Shown in pieces: positions 7,313 to 18,492 of a stretch of DNA of 64,000 nt. A program made the position numbers and the translations under genes. Each line of letters begins with the position of its first letter. Position 1 is the stretch's first letter. This DNA is from Dokdonella fugitiva (GTDB lineage: Bacteria; Pseudomonadota; Gammaproteobacteria; Xanthomonadales; Rhodanobacteraceae). The notes below the pieces were generated by a model. The model was not told where the DNA came from, made no database searches, and worked only from the letters and a program-made list of their open reading frames with translations. The stretch covers positions 1 through 64,000 of the forward strand of contig NZ_JACGXL010000001.1 in the NCBI RefSeq assembly GCF_014138265.1, in the 5' to 3' direction.

Positions 7313-8860
7313 ATGTCCGAAGAAATCCTGATCAACGTGACCCCGCGGGAAACGCGCGTCGCCCTGGTCGAGAACGGCATGCTGCAGGAGGTTCACGTCG
7401 AGCGGGCGAGCCGCCGCGGCTACGTCGGCAATATCTACAAGGGCAAGGTCAGCCGGGTCATGCCTGGCATGCAGGCCGCCTTCGTCGAGATCGGCCTCGA
7501 CCGCGCGGCGTTCCTGCACGCCTCGGACATCGTGCGCCCGCATGCGACCCTCACCGGCGAAAACGGCGAGGGCGCCGCGGCTCCCTCGCCGCCGATCACC
7601 GAACTCGTGCGCGACGGCCAGGACATCGTCGTGCAAGTGGTCAAGGACCCGATCGGCACGAAGGGCGCACGCCTGACCACCCACCTGTCGATCCCGTCGC
7701 GCTACCTCGTGCTGCTGCCGTACAGCAAGGTGCTCGGCGTGTCGGTGCGCATCGAGGACGAAGTCGAACGCCAGCGCCTCAAGGACATGCTGGCCGCGTT
7801 GACGATCGGGATCGAACCTGCGGCGGCGGCTTCGCCGGCCGCGGCGGCCGCGCCAGCCGCGGCGGCCGCGCCAGTCGCGTCGCGTCTCGGCTACATCGTG
7901 CGCACGAATGCGGAGGGCCAGTCGCGCGAGGCGCTCGCCGAGGACATCGACTACCTCGGCAAGCTGTGGACGAACATCCAGGAGCAGATGGCGCGCGTGC
8001 GCGTCGGCGAGCGCATCTACGAGGACCTCAGCCTGCCGCTGCGCGCGTTGCGCGACCTCATGCGGCCGTCGATCGAGAAGGTGCGCATCGATTCGCGCGA
8101 GACGCTCGAGCGCGCGCAGCGCTTCGTCTCGCAGTTCATGCCCGAGTTGGCCGAGCGGGTGGAGCATTACCCGGGCGAGCGACCGATCTTCGACCTGTAC
8201 GGCGTCGAGGACGAGATCCAGAACGCGCTCAAGAAGGACGTGCCGCTGAAGTCGGGCGGTTACCTGATCGTCGACCAGACCGAAGCGATGACGACCATCG
8301 ACGTCAACACCGGCGGCTTCCTCGGCACGCGCAACCTCGAGGAGACGGTGTTCCGCAACAACCTCGAGGCGGCGCAGGCGGCCGCGCGGCAGCTGCGCCT
8401 GCGCAACCTCGGCGGCATCATCATCATCGACTTCATCGACATGACCGACGAGGAGCACCAGCGCCAGGTGCTGCGCCAGCTGCAGAAGTCGATGGCGCGC
8501 GACCACGCCAAGGCGACCGTGTACGACATGTCCCCGCTCGGCCTCGTCGAGATGACGCGCAAGCGCACCACCGAGAGCCTGGAGCGACAGCTGTGCGAGC
8601 CGTGCCCGGCGTGTTCGGGGCGCGGCAGCGTGAAGACCACCGAGACGATCACCTACGAGATCTTCCGCGAGATCACCCGTGCCGTGCGCCAGTTCGATGC
8701 GCAGCAACTGCTCGTGCTCGCCGCGCCGAAGGTGGTCAACCGCATCCTCGAGGAGGAATCGGTCGCCGTCGCCGAGCTCGAGGAATTCATCGGCAAGACG
8801 ATCCGCTTCCAGCCCGAAGAGCATTATTCGCAGGAGCAGTACGATGTCGTGCTGCTGTAG
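7313..8860 (+). CDS. rng: ribonuclease G
   Basis: 515 residues. An S1 RNA-binding domain lies at about 35-130 (GYVGNIYKGKVSRVMPGMQA). The DNase I-like catalytic core has metal-binding Asp in TTIDVNTGGF (about 329) and IIIIDFIDM (about 373). The Zn-link is CEPCPACSGRG at about 427-437. RNase G is the short RNase E homologue that trims 16S rRNA 5' ends and degrades mRNAs. It is some 20-25 residues longer than usual because of an Ala/Pro insertion at about 168-188, just before the family segment LGYIVRTNAEG. The ATG follows a weak Shine-Dalgarno. Followed 18 bases later by yhdP, probably one transcript. Confidence 0.97.
   Translation: MSEEILINVTPRETRVALVENGMLQEVHVERASRRGYVGNIYKGKVSRVMPGMQAAFVEIGLDRAAFLHASDIVRPHATLTGENGEGAAAPSPPITELVRDGQDIVVQVVKDPIGTKGARLTTHLSIPSRYLVLLPYSKVLGVSVRIEDEVERQRLKDMLAALTIGIEPAAAASPAAAAAPAAAAAPVASRLGYIVRTNAEGQSREALAEDIDYLGKLWTNIQEQMARVRVGERIYEDLSLPLRALRDLMRPSIEKVRIDSRETLERAQRFVSQFMPELAERVEHYPGERPIFDLYGVEDEIQNALKKDVPLKSGGYLIVDQTEAMTTIDVNTGGFLGTRNLEETVFRNNLEAAQAAARQLRLRNLGGIIIIDFIDMTDEEHQRQVLRQLQKSMARDHAKATVYDMSPLGLVEMTRKRTTESLERQLCEPCPACSGRGSVKTTETITYEIFREITRAVRQFDAQQLLVLAAPKVVNRILEEESVAVAELEEFIGKTIRFQPEEHYSQEQYDVVLL
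7838..7873 (+). repeat. 18-base tandem duplication inside rng
   Basis: Two perfect head-to-tail copies (7838-7855 and 7856-7873) of an 18-base GC-only-but-one unit encoding Ala/Pro, inside a longer Ala-rich tract from about 7820. It is in frame and lengthens a loop of RNase G between the S1 domain and the catalytic core. Confidence 0.85.
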
Positions 8861-8878
8861 CACCTTCGCGGAGGTCGT

Positions 8879-11800
8879 GTGACGACGGTCCTGCGGATGT
8901 GCCTGCGCCGGTTGCGCTTCGCGCTGCTGGCGGTGGCGGCGACGTGCGTGATCGTGCTCGGCGTGCTCGCCGGCATCACGCAGCTCGCGATGCCATGGCT
9001 CACGCAGCATCCGCAGCAGGTCGAACGCTGGTTGTCGGATCGCCTCGGCCGTACGGTCACGATCGGCCACCTCGACGGGCGCTGGGTCGGCGGCGGTCCG
9101 CTGCTCGCGCTCGATGACGTGCGCATCGCCGGCAGCACGGGTAGCGCGCCGCTGCTGATTCCGCATGCCGAACTCGCGTTCGACCTGCTCGCCGCCGTGC
9201 AGCGAAACAAGGCGTTCACCGAATTCCGCCTCGCCGACGTCGAGCTCCGGCTCGTGCACGAAGGCGGCGAGTGGAAGCTGCGCGACTTCGACCTCGGCGC
9301 ATCGTCGCCGCGCGACGAGCCGGTGTCGATGGGTGCGCTCGGCGCACTCGAGATCACGCGCCTGAAACTCGGCATCGACGATCCCGCGCAGGACCTGCAC
9401 CTGCAGTTCGCCGCACCGGTGCTGCGCGTGCTGAACCGCGGCTCGGTCATGCGCGTGCTCGGCCGCGTGCGCAGCGCCGGCAGCGAGGCACCGCCGCTCG
9501 AACTCGTCGCCGACATCGATCCGGCCGAACGTTCGGGCGACGTCTACGTCGGCGGTCGCGACCTCGACCTCCCCGCGTTCGCGGCCGGGATGTCGCCCGG
9601 TGGCGTGCGGCCACTCGCCGGCCGCGGCGCCGTGCAGGTCTGGTTGCGCCTCGCCGCCGGTCGCATCGACGACGTTCGCGCGCGCATCGACCTCAAGGAC
9701 GCGCAGTTCGCCGCGAGCGATCCGGTGGCGATCGGCGACGGCTCGCTGATCGAGCCGCGCGCCGCGTTCGACCGGCTCGCACTGGTCGCGCGCTGGATGC
9801 GCGAGGCGGACGGCTGGACGCTCGACGTCGCCGATTTCGTGACCGCGCTCGACGGCAAGCCCGCGCGCCTCACGCTCGAACGCCGCGGCGACGACGTGGC
9901 GCCGCACTGGCGCGCCGGCGTAGCCGCGGTCGCGCTCGAACCGCTCGGCAACCTCGCGATGCTGTCCGCGCGCGTGCCGGGCGAACTGCGTCGCTGGCTC
10001 TATCTCGCGCACCCGCGCGGCTCGCTCGAGCAGGCGGAGTTCGCGCTGCACGACGACGCTTATGCGGTGAGCGCGAACCTGCGCGGCGGCGAAGCGACGA
10101 GCGTCGATGCGATTCCCGGCATCGAGGACCTCGACGTCGACGTCGTCGGCGACGAGGCTGCGCTGCTCGCGCAACTGCCGGACAAGGCGTTGCGCGTGAA
10201 TTTCCCGCGCGTGTTCCGCAAGCCGTTCGCGTTCAGCCGGTTCGGCGGCGACGTCGTCGCGCGCCGCACCGAGGACGGCTGGCGCATCGAAACCGATCGC
10301 GTCGGCTTCGAAGGCGAAGGCTACGGCGGCGAGCTGCGCGGCAGCATCGACGTCGCCGAAGGACGGCGGCCGAGCCTCGACTTGTACGCGCTCGCCTCGC
10401 ACGGCGACGTCGTCGCGGCAAAGCTGTTCTGGCCGACCAACACGATGCCGCCGCAGGCAGTGGCCTGGCTCGATCGCGCGCTCGTCGGCGGCCGCATCGA
10501 GCAGGGACGCGTCGCGATCCACGGCGATCTCGCCGACTGGCCGTTCCACAACCGCGCCGGGCGCTTCATCGCGGTCGGCGCGCTCGACGACGCGACGCTC
10601 GCCTACCACGAGAACTGGCCGCCGGCCGAACACATCCACGGCACGGCGACCTTCGTCAACGACGGCATGCGCGTCGACGCCGATTCCGTCACGTCGATGG
10701 GCAACAAGGTGACCGAGGCGAGCGCGACGATCGAGGACTTCGGTCCGCTCGTGCTCGACCTCGCGGCCAAGGGCGAGGGCGGAGGACCGGGCCTGCTCGC
10801 GTTCCTGCGCGCGACGCCGATCGGCAAGCGCTACCAGGAGCAGCTCAAGGACGTCGCGGTCGGTGGGCGCGGCGTGGTCGATTTCACGCTGAAGCTGCCG
10901 ATCAAGGAAGTCGAGGCGCTCGCGCTCGACGGCAAGGTCGAACTCGCCGGCGCGCGCATCGACCACAACGCCTACGGCCTGCATTTCAACGACGCCAGCG
11001 GCGTGCTGCGCTTCAATCAGAAGGGCTTCCTCGCCGACGCGTTGGACACGACGTTCCGTGAACGCAAGGCCAAGCTCACGGTCGCGATCGGCGGCTACGT
11101 CGCCGATCCGCGCCACGTATTCGAGGCGAGCGTCGGCGGCACGTGGCCGGTCGCGAGCGTGTTCGCCGACGTACCGGTGCTGTTGCCGATGCTCGGCAGC
11201 GTGCAGGGCGAATCGGCATGGACCGCGCGCGTCGGCGTCGACCACGCGGAGAACGGCAACGCGCGCGCGACGCTCGGCCTCGACAGCGACCTCGTCGGCA
11301 CCGCGATCGCGTTGCCACCGCCGCTCGCGAAGGCGGCCGACGCGAGCGTGCCGTTCCACCTCGACCTCGGCCTGCCGTACGCAGGGCAGGAATTCAGCGC
11401 CCGCCTCGGTGCGATCGCCGGGTTGCGCGGCCGTGCACCGGGCGGCGGCCGCGCGTTCGGCGCGCGCATCGATTTCGGCGAAGGCGCGGTCGCCGCACCG
11501 CCCGCGCAGGGCATCATGATCGGCGGGCGCGTCGCGCGCCTCGATGCGGGTTCGTGGCTCGACCTCGTCGAGAGCGGCAGCGGCGGCGGCGACATCGTCA
11601 ACGCGCTCGACGTGCGCGCCGACGATTTCGTGTTCGGCGGGCGCGAGTTCGACGATACCGGACTCGCGATCGAGAACACGCCGGCGAAGACCACGATCCG
11701 CATCGACGGCGCCGCGCTCGCGGGCACGCTCGAGGTGCCGCGCGGCGACCTCGCCGCGCACGGCATCACCGCGACGTTCGCGCGCGTGCACTGGCCCGAA

Positions 11801-12769
11801 GCGCCCGCCGACGCGCCCGACGCCGGTGCGCTCGCCGACGTCGCGCCGGGCTCGTTGCCGCCGCTGCACCTGCGCGTCGAGGATTTCCGGCTCGGCAAGG
11901 CGAGTTTCGGCAGTGCGCAGTTCGACAGCCATCCGATCGCCGGGGGCATGCAGATCGACACGCTCGAATCGCATTCGCCGAACGTGACGATGATCGCGAG
12001 CGGCGACTGGACCGGCGGCGCGATCGAGAACCGCTCGCGCATGTCGATCCAGCTGAGCGCGCAGAACCTCGGCCGCATGATGGATGCGCTCGGTTTCTCC
12101 GGCCTCATCGACGGCGGCAGCACCAAGGCGACGATCGACGCGAGCTGGTTCGGCCCACCGTCCGCGTTCGCGCTGCCCAAGCTCGACGGCACGCTCGCGA
12201 TCGACGTCGCCGAAGGGCGCATCCTCGACGTCGAGCCCGGAGCCGGCCGCATCTTCGGCTTGTTCTCGCTGACCGAGATCCCGCGGCGCTTGAGCCTCGA
12301 TTTCAGCGACTTCTTCCAGTCCGGCCTCGGCTTCAATTCGATCAAGGGCACGTTCCGGCTCGCCGGCGGCAATGCGTACACGGACGGGTTGCGGATCGAC
12401 AGCCCGGCCGCGGAGATCATCGTCAGCGGCCGCACCGGCCTGCGCACGAAGGACTACGACCAGCTCATGGACGTGCGCGCGCGCGCGGGCGCGACCTTGC
12501 CGATCGTCGGTGCGCTCGCCGCGGGGCCGGTCGGCGCGGCCGCCGGCCTCGTCGTACAGGGGATCTTCAACAAGCCGATCGGCAAGGCGGTCGCCCGCCG
12601 CTACAAGGTGTCGGGATCGTGGGACAAGCCGCAGATCACGCAGCTTTCGCGCATCAAGGCAGGCAAGGGCGCCGACACGCCGCCGATGCCGGAGCCGCTG
12701 CCGCCGGACGAGCCTGCGCCGCCGTGGCAGGTGACGCCGTCCGGCGAGGACGGCGGCGGCCGGTTCTAG
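8879..12769 (+). CDS. yhdP: YhdP-family AsmA-like envelope lipid transport protein
   Basis: 1296 residues. One N-terminal membrane anchor lies at about 13-38 ([19 protein letters not shown]), then a long periplasmic part with the DUF3971 and AsmA-like C-terminal features (repeated beta strands, ending [17 protein letters not shown] and a Gly/Ala-rich hydrophobic segment, then a Pro-rich tail). YhdP, TamB and YdbH bridge the periplasm and carry phospholipids to the outer membrane. GTG start at 8879 with GAGG at 8871-8874 only four bases ahead; an in-frame ATG at 8897 is the alternative. Position between rng and tldD is as in other Xanthomonadales. Confidence 0.93.
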   Translation: MTTVLRMCLRRLRFALLAVAATCVIVLGVLAGITQLAMPWLTQHPQQVERWLSDRLGRTVTIGHLDGRWVGGGPLLALDDVRIAGSTGSAPLLIPHAELAFDLLAAVQRNKAFTEFRLADVELRLVHEGGEWKLRDFDLGASSPRDEPVSMGALGALEITRLKLGIDDPAQDLHLQFAAPVLRVLNRGSVMRVLGRVRSAGSEAPPLELVADIDPAERSGDVYVGGRDLDLPAFAAGMSPGGVRPLAGRGAVQVWLRLAAGRIDDVRARIDLKDAQFAASDPVAIGDGSLIEPRAAFDRLALVARWMREADGWTLDVADFVTALDGKPARLTLERRGDDVAPHWRAGVAAVALEPLGNLAMLSARVPGELRRWLYLAHPRGSLEQAEFALHDDAYAVSANLRGGEATSVDAIPGIEDLDVDVVGDEAALLAQLPDKALRVNFPRVFRKPFAFSRFGGDVVARRTEDGWRIETDRVGFEGEGYGGELRGSIDVAEGRRPSLDLYALASHGDVVAAKLFWPTNTMPPQAVAWLDRALVGGRIEQGRVAIHGDLADWPFHNRAGRFIAVGALDDATLAYHENWPPAEHIHGTATFVNDGMRVDADSVTSMGNKVTEASATIEDFGPLVLDLAAKGEGGGPGLLAFLRATPIGKRYQEQLKDVAVGGRGVVDFTLKLPIKEVEALALDGKVELAGARIDHNAYGLHFNDASGVLRFNQKGFLADALDTTFRERKAKLTVAIGGYVADPRHVFEASVGGTWPVASVFADVPVLLPMLGSVQGESAWTARVGVDHAENGNARATLGLDSDLVGTAIALPPPLAKAADASVPFHLDLGLPYAGQEFSARLGAIAGLRGRAPGGGRAFGARIDFGEGAVAAPPAQGIMIGGRVARLDAGSWLDLVESGSGGGDIVNALDVRADDFVFGGREFDDTGLAIENTPAKTTIRIDGAALAGTLEVPRGDLAAHGITATFARVHWPEAPADAPDAGALADVAPGSLPPLHLRVEDFRLGKASFGSAQFDSHPIAGGMQIDTLESHSPNVTMIASGDWTGGAIENRSRMSIQLSAQNLGRMMDALGFSGLIDGGSTKATIDASWFGPPSAFALPKLDGTLAIDVAEGRILDVEPGAGRIFGLFSLTEIPRRLSLDFSDFFQSGLGFNSIKGTFRLAGGNAYTDGLRIDSPAAEIIVSGRTGLRTKDYDQLMDVRARAGATLPIVGALAAGPVGAAAGLVVQGIFNKPIGKAVARRYKVSGSWDKPQITQLSRIKAGKGADTPPMPEPLPPDEPAPPWQVTPSGEDGGGRF

Positions 12770-12884
12770 CCCGCCGCGTTGCATCGGGCCCGGTTGTGGT
12801 CCAGCATGCGCGGCCCCATCTACCCGGCTGGTTCCGCGCCCCACGTGCCGCGGCGCCGCCTTCCTCCCGCGCCTGGTCCCCCTC

Positions 12885-14327
12885 ATGTCCAATCTCATCG
12901 CCGTCGCCGAACGCCAACTGCTGAGCCCGGGCGGGCTCGCCACCCGCGATCTGGACGGCGTGTTCGCGCGCCTCATGGGGCCGTCGATCGATGCGGCCGA
13001 CCTGTATTTCCAGCATTCGCGCTCCGAGTCATGGGTGCTCGAGGACGGCATCGTCAAGGACGGTTCGCACTCGATCGAGCAAGGCGTCGGCGTGCGTGCG
13101 CTGTCGGGCGAGAAGGCCGGCTTCGCCTATTCCGACGAGATCGTGCTGCCGGCGCTCGTCGAAGCCGCGGGTTCGGCGCGCGCGATCGCGCAGGCCGGAG
13201 CGAACGGCGTCGGCAAGCCGCTCGCGATCGCCGCCTCGCGCGCCCTGTACGCACCCGTCGATCCGATCGACAGCCTGTCCAACGAAGCGAAGATCGCCGT
13301 GCTGCGCGAAGTCGATGCGACCTGTCGCGCAGCCGACCCGCGCGTGAAGCAGGTCATCGTGAGCATCGCCGCCGCGCTCGACACCGTGCTCATCGCGCAT
13401 TCGGACGGCACGCTCGCCGCCGACGTGCGCCCGCTCGTGCGCATGAACGTGCAGGTGATCGCCGAAGCGAACGGCCGGCGCGAGTCGGGCAGCAGCGGCG
13501 GCGGCGGCCGCTATACCTTCCCCGAGCTGCTCGAGAACGGTCGCGCCCATGCATTCGCGCGCGAGGCCGTGCGCGCGGCGCTGGTCAACCTCGACGCGGT
13601 GCCTGCGCCGGCGGGCAACATGCCGGTCGTGCTCGGCCCCGGCTGGCCCGGCGTGCTGTTGCACGAAGCGATCGGCCACGGTTTCGAAGGCGACTTCAAC
13701 CGCAAGGAAACGTCCGCGTTCGCGGGCATGCTCGGCGAAAGAGTCGCGGCCGACGGCGTCACCGTCGTCGACGACGGTACGCTCGCCGGGCGCCGCGGCT
13801 CGCTCAGCATCGACGACGAAGGCACGCCGACGAACTGCACGGTGCTGGTCGAGAACGGCGTGATGAAGGGCTACATGCAGGACAAGCTCAACGCGCGCCT
13901 GATGGGCATGCGTTCGACCGGCAACGGCCGCCGCGAGTCGTTCGCGCACCTGCCGATGCCGCGCATGACGAACACCTACATGCTGCCGGGCGAGCGCGAT
14001 CCGCAGGAGATCATCGCGTCGGTCAAGCGTGGCCTCTACGCGGTCAATTTCGGCGGTGGCCAGGTCGACATCACGAACGGCAAGTTCACCTTCTCGGCGA
14101 GCGAGGCCTACCTCATCGAAGACGGCAAGGTCACGCGCCCGGTCAAGGGAGCGACCCTGATCGGTTCCGGCGCGGACGTGCTCAAGCGCGTGTCGATGAT
14201 CGGCAACGACCTCCGCCTCGATGAAGGCGTCGGCGTCTGCGGCAAGGATGGGCAGAGCGTGCCCGTCGGCGTCGGCCAGCCGACCCTGAGGATCGACGGC
14301 ATGACCGTCGGAGGCACCGCGGCGTGA
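12885..14327 (+). CDS. tldD: metalloprotease TldD
   Basis: 480 residues, the normal length. The zinc motif HEAIGHGFE (HExxxH) lies at about 259-267, with later conserved blocks [19 protein letters not shown] and GFG-type [12 protein letters not shown]. TldD forms the heterodimer TldD-TldE (PmbA), which degrades unfolded peptides and processes some ribosomally made peptides. The partner pmbA is in this window at 16115. The ATG is preceded by CCCCCTC, a poor ribosome-binding site. Its stop overlaps the next gene by four bases (GTGA). Confidence 0.97.
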   Translation: MSNLIAVAERQLLSPGGLATRDLDGVFARLMGPSIDAADLYFQHSRSESWVLEDGIVKDGSHSIEQGVGVRALSGEKAGFAYSDEIVLPALVEAAGSARAIAQAGANGVGKPLAIAASRALYAPVDPIDSLSNEAKIAVLREVDATCRAADPRVKQVIVSIAAALDTVLIAHSDGTLAADVRPLVRMNVQVIAEANGRRESGSSGGGGRYTFPELLENGRAHAFAREAVRAALVNLDAVPAPAGNMPVVLGPGWPGVLLHEAIGHGFEGDFNRKETSAFAGMLGERVAADGVTVVDDGTLAGRRGSLSIDDEGTPTNCTVLVENGVMKGYMQDKLNARLMGMRSTGNGRRESFAHLPMPRMTNTYMLPGERDPQEIIASVKRGLYAVNFGGGQVDITNGKFTFSASEAYLIEDGKVTRPVKGATLIGSGADVLKRVSMIGNDLRLDEGVGVCGKDGQSVPVGVGQPTLRIDGMTVGGTAA

Positions 14328-15535
14328 CGTTCGCGCGTTCGCTGCGCGGCGCGCGTTGGCTCGCCGTCCTCGCGTCGGCGTCGATCGCGGCGTTCGCGCA
14401 CGCGGGCGGGGGGGGCGATTCCGCGCTCGCGACGAAGAGCTGTGCGGCGCTGAAGGACCGCGTCGACGCGGTGCCGGGCAGCGCGCCCCTGTTCTTGCGC
14501 AGCTACGATGGCCCGAGCGGCGCCGGCGAACCGCTGGAACCTGCGTTGAAGGCGGCCGCGTTCGTCTACGACGAGGCGCTCGCGACGATCGCACTCGCCG
14601 GCTGCGGTGCGCTGCCCGAGGCCGCACGCATCGGTGAAGCGTTGCGGCTGGCCGCGACGACCGACACGCGCCTGCGCAACGTCTACCGCGCCGGTGTCGT
14701 CGACGCGAAGGTCTTGCGCAACGGCTGGTGGGACGCGGCGCAACAGCGCTGGGTCGAGGACGGCTACCAGTCGGGCACCGCGACCGGCAACGTCGCCTGG
14801 GCGGCATTGGCGTTGCTCGCATTGCACGACGCGACGCACGAGGCGAAATGGCTGGACGCGGCGCGCACGCTCGGCCGCTGGATCGTCGCGAACGAATCCG
14901 ATGCGCGCGGCGGCGGTTTCCGTGGCGGCGTGAACGGCTTCGACGCTTCGCCGGAACCGCTCGACTGGAAATCCACCGAGCACGCGCTCGACCTCGTCGC
15001 GCTGTTCACGCGACTCGCCGTGCTCGACGCCGGCGGCCACTGGGACGCGCAGGCGGACATCGCGCGCCGCTTCCTCGATGCGCAGTGGGACGCGCCCGGC
15101 GGATATTTCCGCATCGGCACGTTGCCCGACGGCAGCGCGAACCGCATGTCGTCCGCACTCGACGTGCAGCTGTGGTCGCAGCTGGTGCCGCGTGCCGACG
15201 ACGATTGGCGCCGTGGGCTCGCCTATGCGCAGCGCGCGCACGGCGTCGACTGCGGGTTCGATTTCAATGCGGACCGCGACGGCATCTGGATCGAAGGCAC
15301 GGCGCAGGCTGCGCTCGCCTATCGCGTGCGCGGTGACCCGCAGGCCGCGCGGAAGCACCTGTCGTGCGTCGCGCGCGAGTTCGCGCCGGGCGGCTACGCG
15401 TACGCGACGCGCGAGCCGCGCATCACGACCGGACTCGCGGCCGACGCGTACTACTTCCGCTTGCCGCATCTCGGTGCGACGGCGTGGGTCGCGCTCGCGG
15501 CGACGGGCACGAATCCGTATGCAGCTGCACGCTAG
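14324..15535 (+). CDS. secreted alpha/alpha-toroid-like protein of unknown function
   Basis: 403 residues with a clear Sec signal peptide (hydrophobic [16 protein letters not shown], cut near residue 27). The mature part shows repeated helix pairs with conserved aromatic/Gly turns ([45 protein letters not shown]), typical of (alpha/alpha)6 barrels found in glycan-active enzymes. I cannot name the substrate. It starts with GTG overlapping the tldD stop, so it is translated together with tldD, an unusual partner. It ends 12 bases from the convergent darP. Confidence 0.65.
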   Translation: MTFARSLRGARWLAVLASASIAAFAHAGGGGDSALATKSCAALKDRVDAVPGSAPLFLRSYDGPSGAGEPLEPALKAAAFVYDEALATIALAGCGALPEAARIGEALRLAATTDTRLRNVYRAGVVDAKVLRNGWWDAAQQRWVEDGYQSGTATGNVAWAALALLALHDATHEAKWLDAARTLGRWIVANESDARGGGFRGGVNGFDASPEPLDWKSTEHALDLVALFTRLAVLDAGGHWDAQADIARRFLDAQWDAPGGYFRIGTLPDGSANRMSSALDVQLWSQLVPRADDDWRRGLAYAQRAHGVDCGFDFNADRDGIWIEGTAQAALAYRVRGDPQAARKHLSCVAREFAPGGYAYATREPRITTGLAADAYYFRLPHLGATAWVALAATGTNPYAAAR

Positions 15536-15547
15536 GCCGCGCGGGCG

Positions 15548-16090
15548 TCATTCCGCGGCATCGACGTCGCGCTCGCTCGCCTCGCGCAGCACGCGGAACA
15601 GTTCGCGATACGCGTGCGGCGGCTTGTCCGCCTTGCGTTCGGCGAGCGCGTTGCGCACGAGCTGGCGCAGGCGCTGGCGATCGGCGGACGGGTGCTGCGC
15701 GATGAATTCGGCGAGGGCGTCGTCACCGTCGGCGAGCAGGCGTTCGCGCCACGTTTCCAGGCGGTGCATCGCCGCGGTTTCACGGTGCGCCTTCTCGCGG
15801 TCGACGCCGAGCGAGTAGCGGATCGCCTCCACCGATTCCTCGTCGAGCTTGCGCATCTGCTTGGCGAGGAACTGGTTCTGGCGCTTGCGGGCGATGTGCG
15901 AGGTGACCGCGCGCGTGCGTCGCACTTCCTCGCGCAGGTCGTCGTCGAGCGGCACGCGGGCGAGTTCGGCCTCGCTGAGGTTCGCCAGCGTCTCGGCGAG
16001 CTTGAGGATGTCGAGTGCCTCGCGGCGCAACTGGCTGCGGCTCGGCTCCAGTGTCTCGTCCGGCGATTCGTCGTCGTGCGGGTCGTGCAT
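15548..16090 (-). CDS. darP: ribosome-associated protein DarP (YjgA, DUF615)
   Basis: 180 residues. Shows the DUF615 signature: SRSQLRREALDILKLAETL, PLDDDLREEVRRTRAV and the stretch HIARKRQNQFLAKQMR, followed by a helical C terminus. DarP/YjgA binds pre-50S particles and helps late large-subunit assembly. The ATG at 16090 gives the family-length acidic N terminus (MHDPHDDESPDETLEPS). It is divergent from pmbA with only 24 bases between the two starts, so each promoter must lie within the other's 5' region. Confidence 0.93.
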   Translation of the reverse strand: MHDPHDDESPDETLEPSRSQLRREALDILKLAETLANLSEAELARVPLDDDLREEVRRTRAVTSHIARKRQNQFLAKQMRKLDEESVEAIRYSLGVDREKAHRETAAMHRLETWRERLLADGDDALAEFIAQHPSADRQRLRQLVRNALAERKADKPPHAYRELFRVLREASERDVDAAE

Positions 16091-16114
16091 CAGGAATTCC
16101 AGGATAATGCTGCA

Positions 16115-17470
16115 ATGAATGCCATCGTGACCGACAAAGATACCAGCTCCGCCGACCTCGACCGCCTCGCGACGATCGCCGAGGACGTGGTCCGCCTCGC
16201 CCGGGCGAAGGGCGCCAGCGAGGCCGATGCCGCGGCGAGCATCGACCTCGGCCTCGCCGTCGGCGTGCGCCTCGGCGAAGTCGAGACGGTCGAGCGCACG
16301 CGCGATCGCGGCGTCTCGGTGACCGTCTATTTCGGCAGGCGCAAGGGTTCGGCCAACACCGCCGACCTCGATCCGAAGTCGATCGAGCAGACGGTCGAGC
16401 ACGCGTGCGCGATCGCGCGCCACACCGAAGAGGATCCGGCCAACGGCCTCGCCGACCCGGCCCTGCTGGCGACGACGTTCCCCGAACTCGACCTCTGGCA
16501 TCCGTGGGACATCACCCCAGAAGAGGCGATCCGCCTGGGCGTCGAGATCGAGGACGCCGGTCGCGCGTACGACCCGCGCATCGACAATTCGGACGGCGCT
16601 TCGGTGCAGGTCGGCGCGTCGCTGACCGCGTACGCGAACACGCTCGGCTTCGTCGGCACCGAGCGCGGCACGAGCCATACCCTGTCGGTCGCGCTGATCG
16701 CCGAGAACGAGTCGGGGATGCAGCGCGACTACTGGTACGACAGCGTGCGCCGCGCGAGCGACTTCGCGAGCGCCGCATCGATCGGCCGCAAGGCGGCCGA
16801 ACGCACGGTCGCACGCCTCGGCGCGCGGCGCCTGTCGACGCGTGCGTGCCCGGTGCTGTTCGTGCCCGAGGTCGCGCGCAGCTTCGTCGGCCATTTCCTC
16901 TCCGCGGTGAGCGGCGGCTCGCTGTACCGCCGCGCCAGCTTCCTCGTCGACCACGTCGGCAAGCCGGTCTTCCCGGCCTGGATGCAGATCGTCGAGCGGC
17001 CGCACATCCCGCGCGGCCACGGCTCCACCGCGTTCGACTCCGAGGGCGTCGCCACGCGCGACTCGGATCTCGTCAGGGACGGCGTGCTCGCGCGCTACAT
17101 CCTCGGCAGCTATTCGGCGCGCAAGCTCGGCCTGAAGTCGACCGGCAATGCCGGCGGCGTGCAGAACATCGTGGTGCAGCCGGGCACCGACGACCTCGCG
17201 GCGATGCTGCGGCGCATGGGCACCGGGCTGCTCGTGACCGAGCTCATGGGGCAGGGCGTGTCGCTCATCACCGGCGACTACTCGCGCGGTGCGAGCGGGT
17301 TCTGGGTCGAGAACGGCGAGATCGCTTACCCGGTCGAGGAGATCACGATCGCGGGCAACCTGCGCGACATGTACGCGAACGTCGTCGCGGTCGGCCACGA
17401 CGTCGATCCGCGCTCGCACGTGCTGACCGGCTCGATCCTGCTCGAGCGCATGACGATCGCGGGCGAGTAG
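16115..17470 (+). CDS. pmbA: metalloprotease PmbA/TldE
   Basis: 451 residues. Family blocks: an N-terminal region with VGVRLGEVETVE, the middle segment TACPVLF-like (TRACPVLFVPEVA), and the C-terminal GNAGGVQNIVVQPG and YPVEEITIAGNLRDMYANV. It lacks the HExxxH motif, as TldE subunits do; it partners TldD (12885-14327). The ATG at 16115 matches the usual short N terminus. Its last 60 or so bases have a degraded copy 1.3 kb downstream in the fossil at 18693-18755. Confidence 0.96.
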   Translation: MNAIVTDKDTSSADLDRLATIAEDVVRLARAKGASEADAAASIDLGLAVGVRLGEVETVERTRDRGVSVTVYFGRRKGSANTADLDPKSIEQTVEHACAIARHTEEDPANGLADPALLATTFPELDLWHPWDITPEEAIRLGVEIEDAGRAYDPRIDNSDGASVQVGASLTAYANTLGFVGTERGTSHTLSVALIAENESGMQRDYWYDSVRRASDFASAASIGRKAAERTVARLGARRLSTRACPVLFVPEVARSFVGHFLSAVSGGSLYRRASFLVDHVGKPVFPAWMQIVERPHIPRGHGSTAFDSEGVATRDSDLVRDGVLARYILGSYSARKLGLKSTGNAGGVQNIVVQPGTDDLAAMLRRMGTGLLVTELMGQGVSLITGDYSRGASGFWVENGEIAYPVEEITIAGNLRDMYANVVAVGHDVDPRSHVLTGSILLERMTIAGE

Positions 17471-17529
17471 TGCGATGCGACGCCGGCGTGCGTCCGTGCG
17501 TCGTTGCATCGAAACGCAAGGAGGTGCGG

Positions 17530-18492
17530 ATGCGGAATCGGCTGGACATGGCGTTCCTCGCCGCGGCCTTCGCGTCGATCGCCACCTGCGTGGGCGCGGC
17601 GGAGCCGCCCGCCGATGAACTCGAGACGATCACGGTGCCGGCCCGGCCGCGTTGCGTGACGGGCGAGCCGCGCGCGTTCGAGCAGTCATGTGCGTACCTC
17701 GACCGGCGCGACGCGGTCGCCGCAGCGGAAGCGGGGGCGAAGGCCGCCGCGCTGGCCGGCATCTACGATTTCAGCACCGGCACGATCGGCGCCGAGCTCG
17801 CGCTCGCCGCCGACGGCTGGGCTGGATACCGCGAGTTCGCCGATGCCGGCGTGTCCCAGGGCATCACGGGGCGCTACCGCGAGCGTGGCGGTCGGCTCGT
17901 GGTGGACCTCGATCGGAGTACCGGCGGCCCGGACGGCGTCTCGCGCCTCGAATACGTCGTCGTCCGCTGGGGCAGCCACGTGTTCCTGATTCCGCGGGGC
18001 TCGCTCGTCGGGTTCATCGCCACGCTCGATGGCGAGGGGCTCGGCGGCACGACCCGGCTCGAACTGCGCGACTACCTGCAGCGTCGCCGCCAGCGCGACG
18101 ACGCGTTGTGCGGCCTGCCCGAACTGCCGCCCGACTGGCGTGGCTATCTCCATCCCGACCCGTTGCGGATGGTGCTCGCCGACGCGCGCATCGACGCCGC
18201 GCCGACGAGCAACCCCTATCTCACGAACGTGCGCCGGTATCGCGTCACCATCGATGCGGGGAGCGCCGACGGCGTGTTCGCCGGCATGTGGCTGGAAGGC
18301 GACCCCGCGCAGTTTCCCGGCGCCGACATCTTCGGCCAGGTCGACGATGTCGAACCGCACCGCGCGCGCGGCCATCTCTCGATCCTCGGCGATCGTGCGA
18401 ACGCACCGGTCGCCGGCGTGTCGATCGGCAAGGGGACGCGCCTCGCGTCCGGGCGGGGCTGGAAGCCGGATGCATGCATGGCGTCGGATTGA
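17530..18492 (+). CDS. exported protein of unknown function
   Basis: 320 residues with a Sec signal peptide (MAFLAAAFASIATCVGAAE, cut near residue 24). A strong Shine-Dalgarno AGGAGGTG at 17519-17526 supports the ATG. The mature protein has no motif I recognise; mixed beta character, with a possible repeat-free C-terminal half around RYRVTIDAGSADGVFAGMW, a turn-rich strand pattern like small beta-barrel domains. Several Cys (CVTGEPRAFEQSC) could make a disulphide. It follows pmbA by 59 bases. Confidence 0.6.
   Translation: MRNRLDMAFLAAAFASIATCVGAAEPPADELETITVPARPRCVTGEPRAFEQSCAYLDRRDAVAAAEAGAKAAALAGIYDFSTGTIGAELALAADGWAGYREFADAGVSQGITGRYRERGGRLVVDLDRSTGGPDGVSRLEYVVVRWGSHVFLIPRGSLVGFIATLDGEGLGGTTRLELRDYLQRRRQRDDALCGLPELPPDWRGYLHPDPLRMVLADARIDAAPTSNPYLTNVRRYRVTIDAGSADGVFAGMWLEGDPAQFPGADIFGQVDDVEPHRARGHLSILGDRANAPVAGVSIGKGTRLASGRGWKPDACMASD

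Noticed and set aside
7139-13057. 1972-residue minus-strand ORF
   Set aside because: Runs opposite rng and yhdP, which have clear family signatures; composition is Arg/His/Asp-rich shadow sequence.
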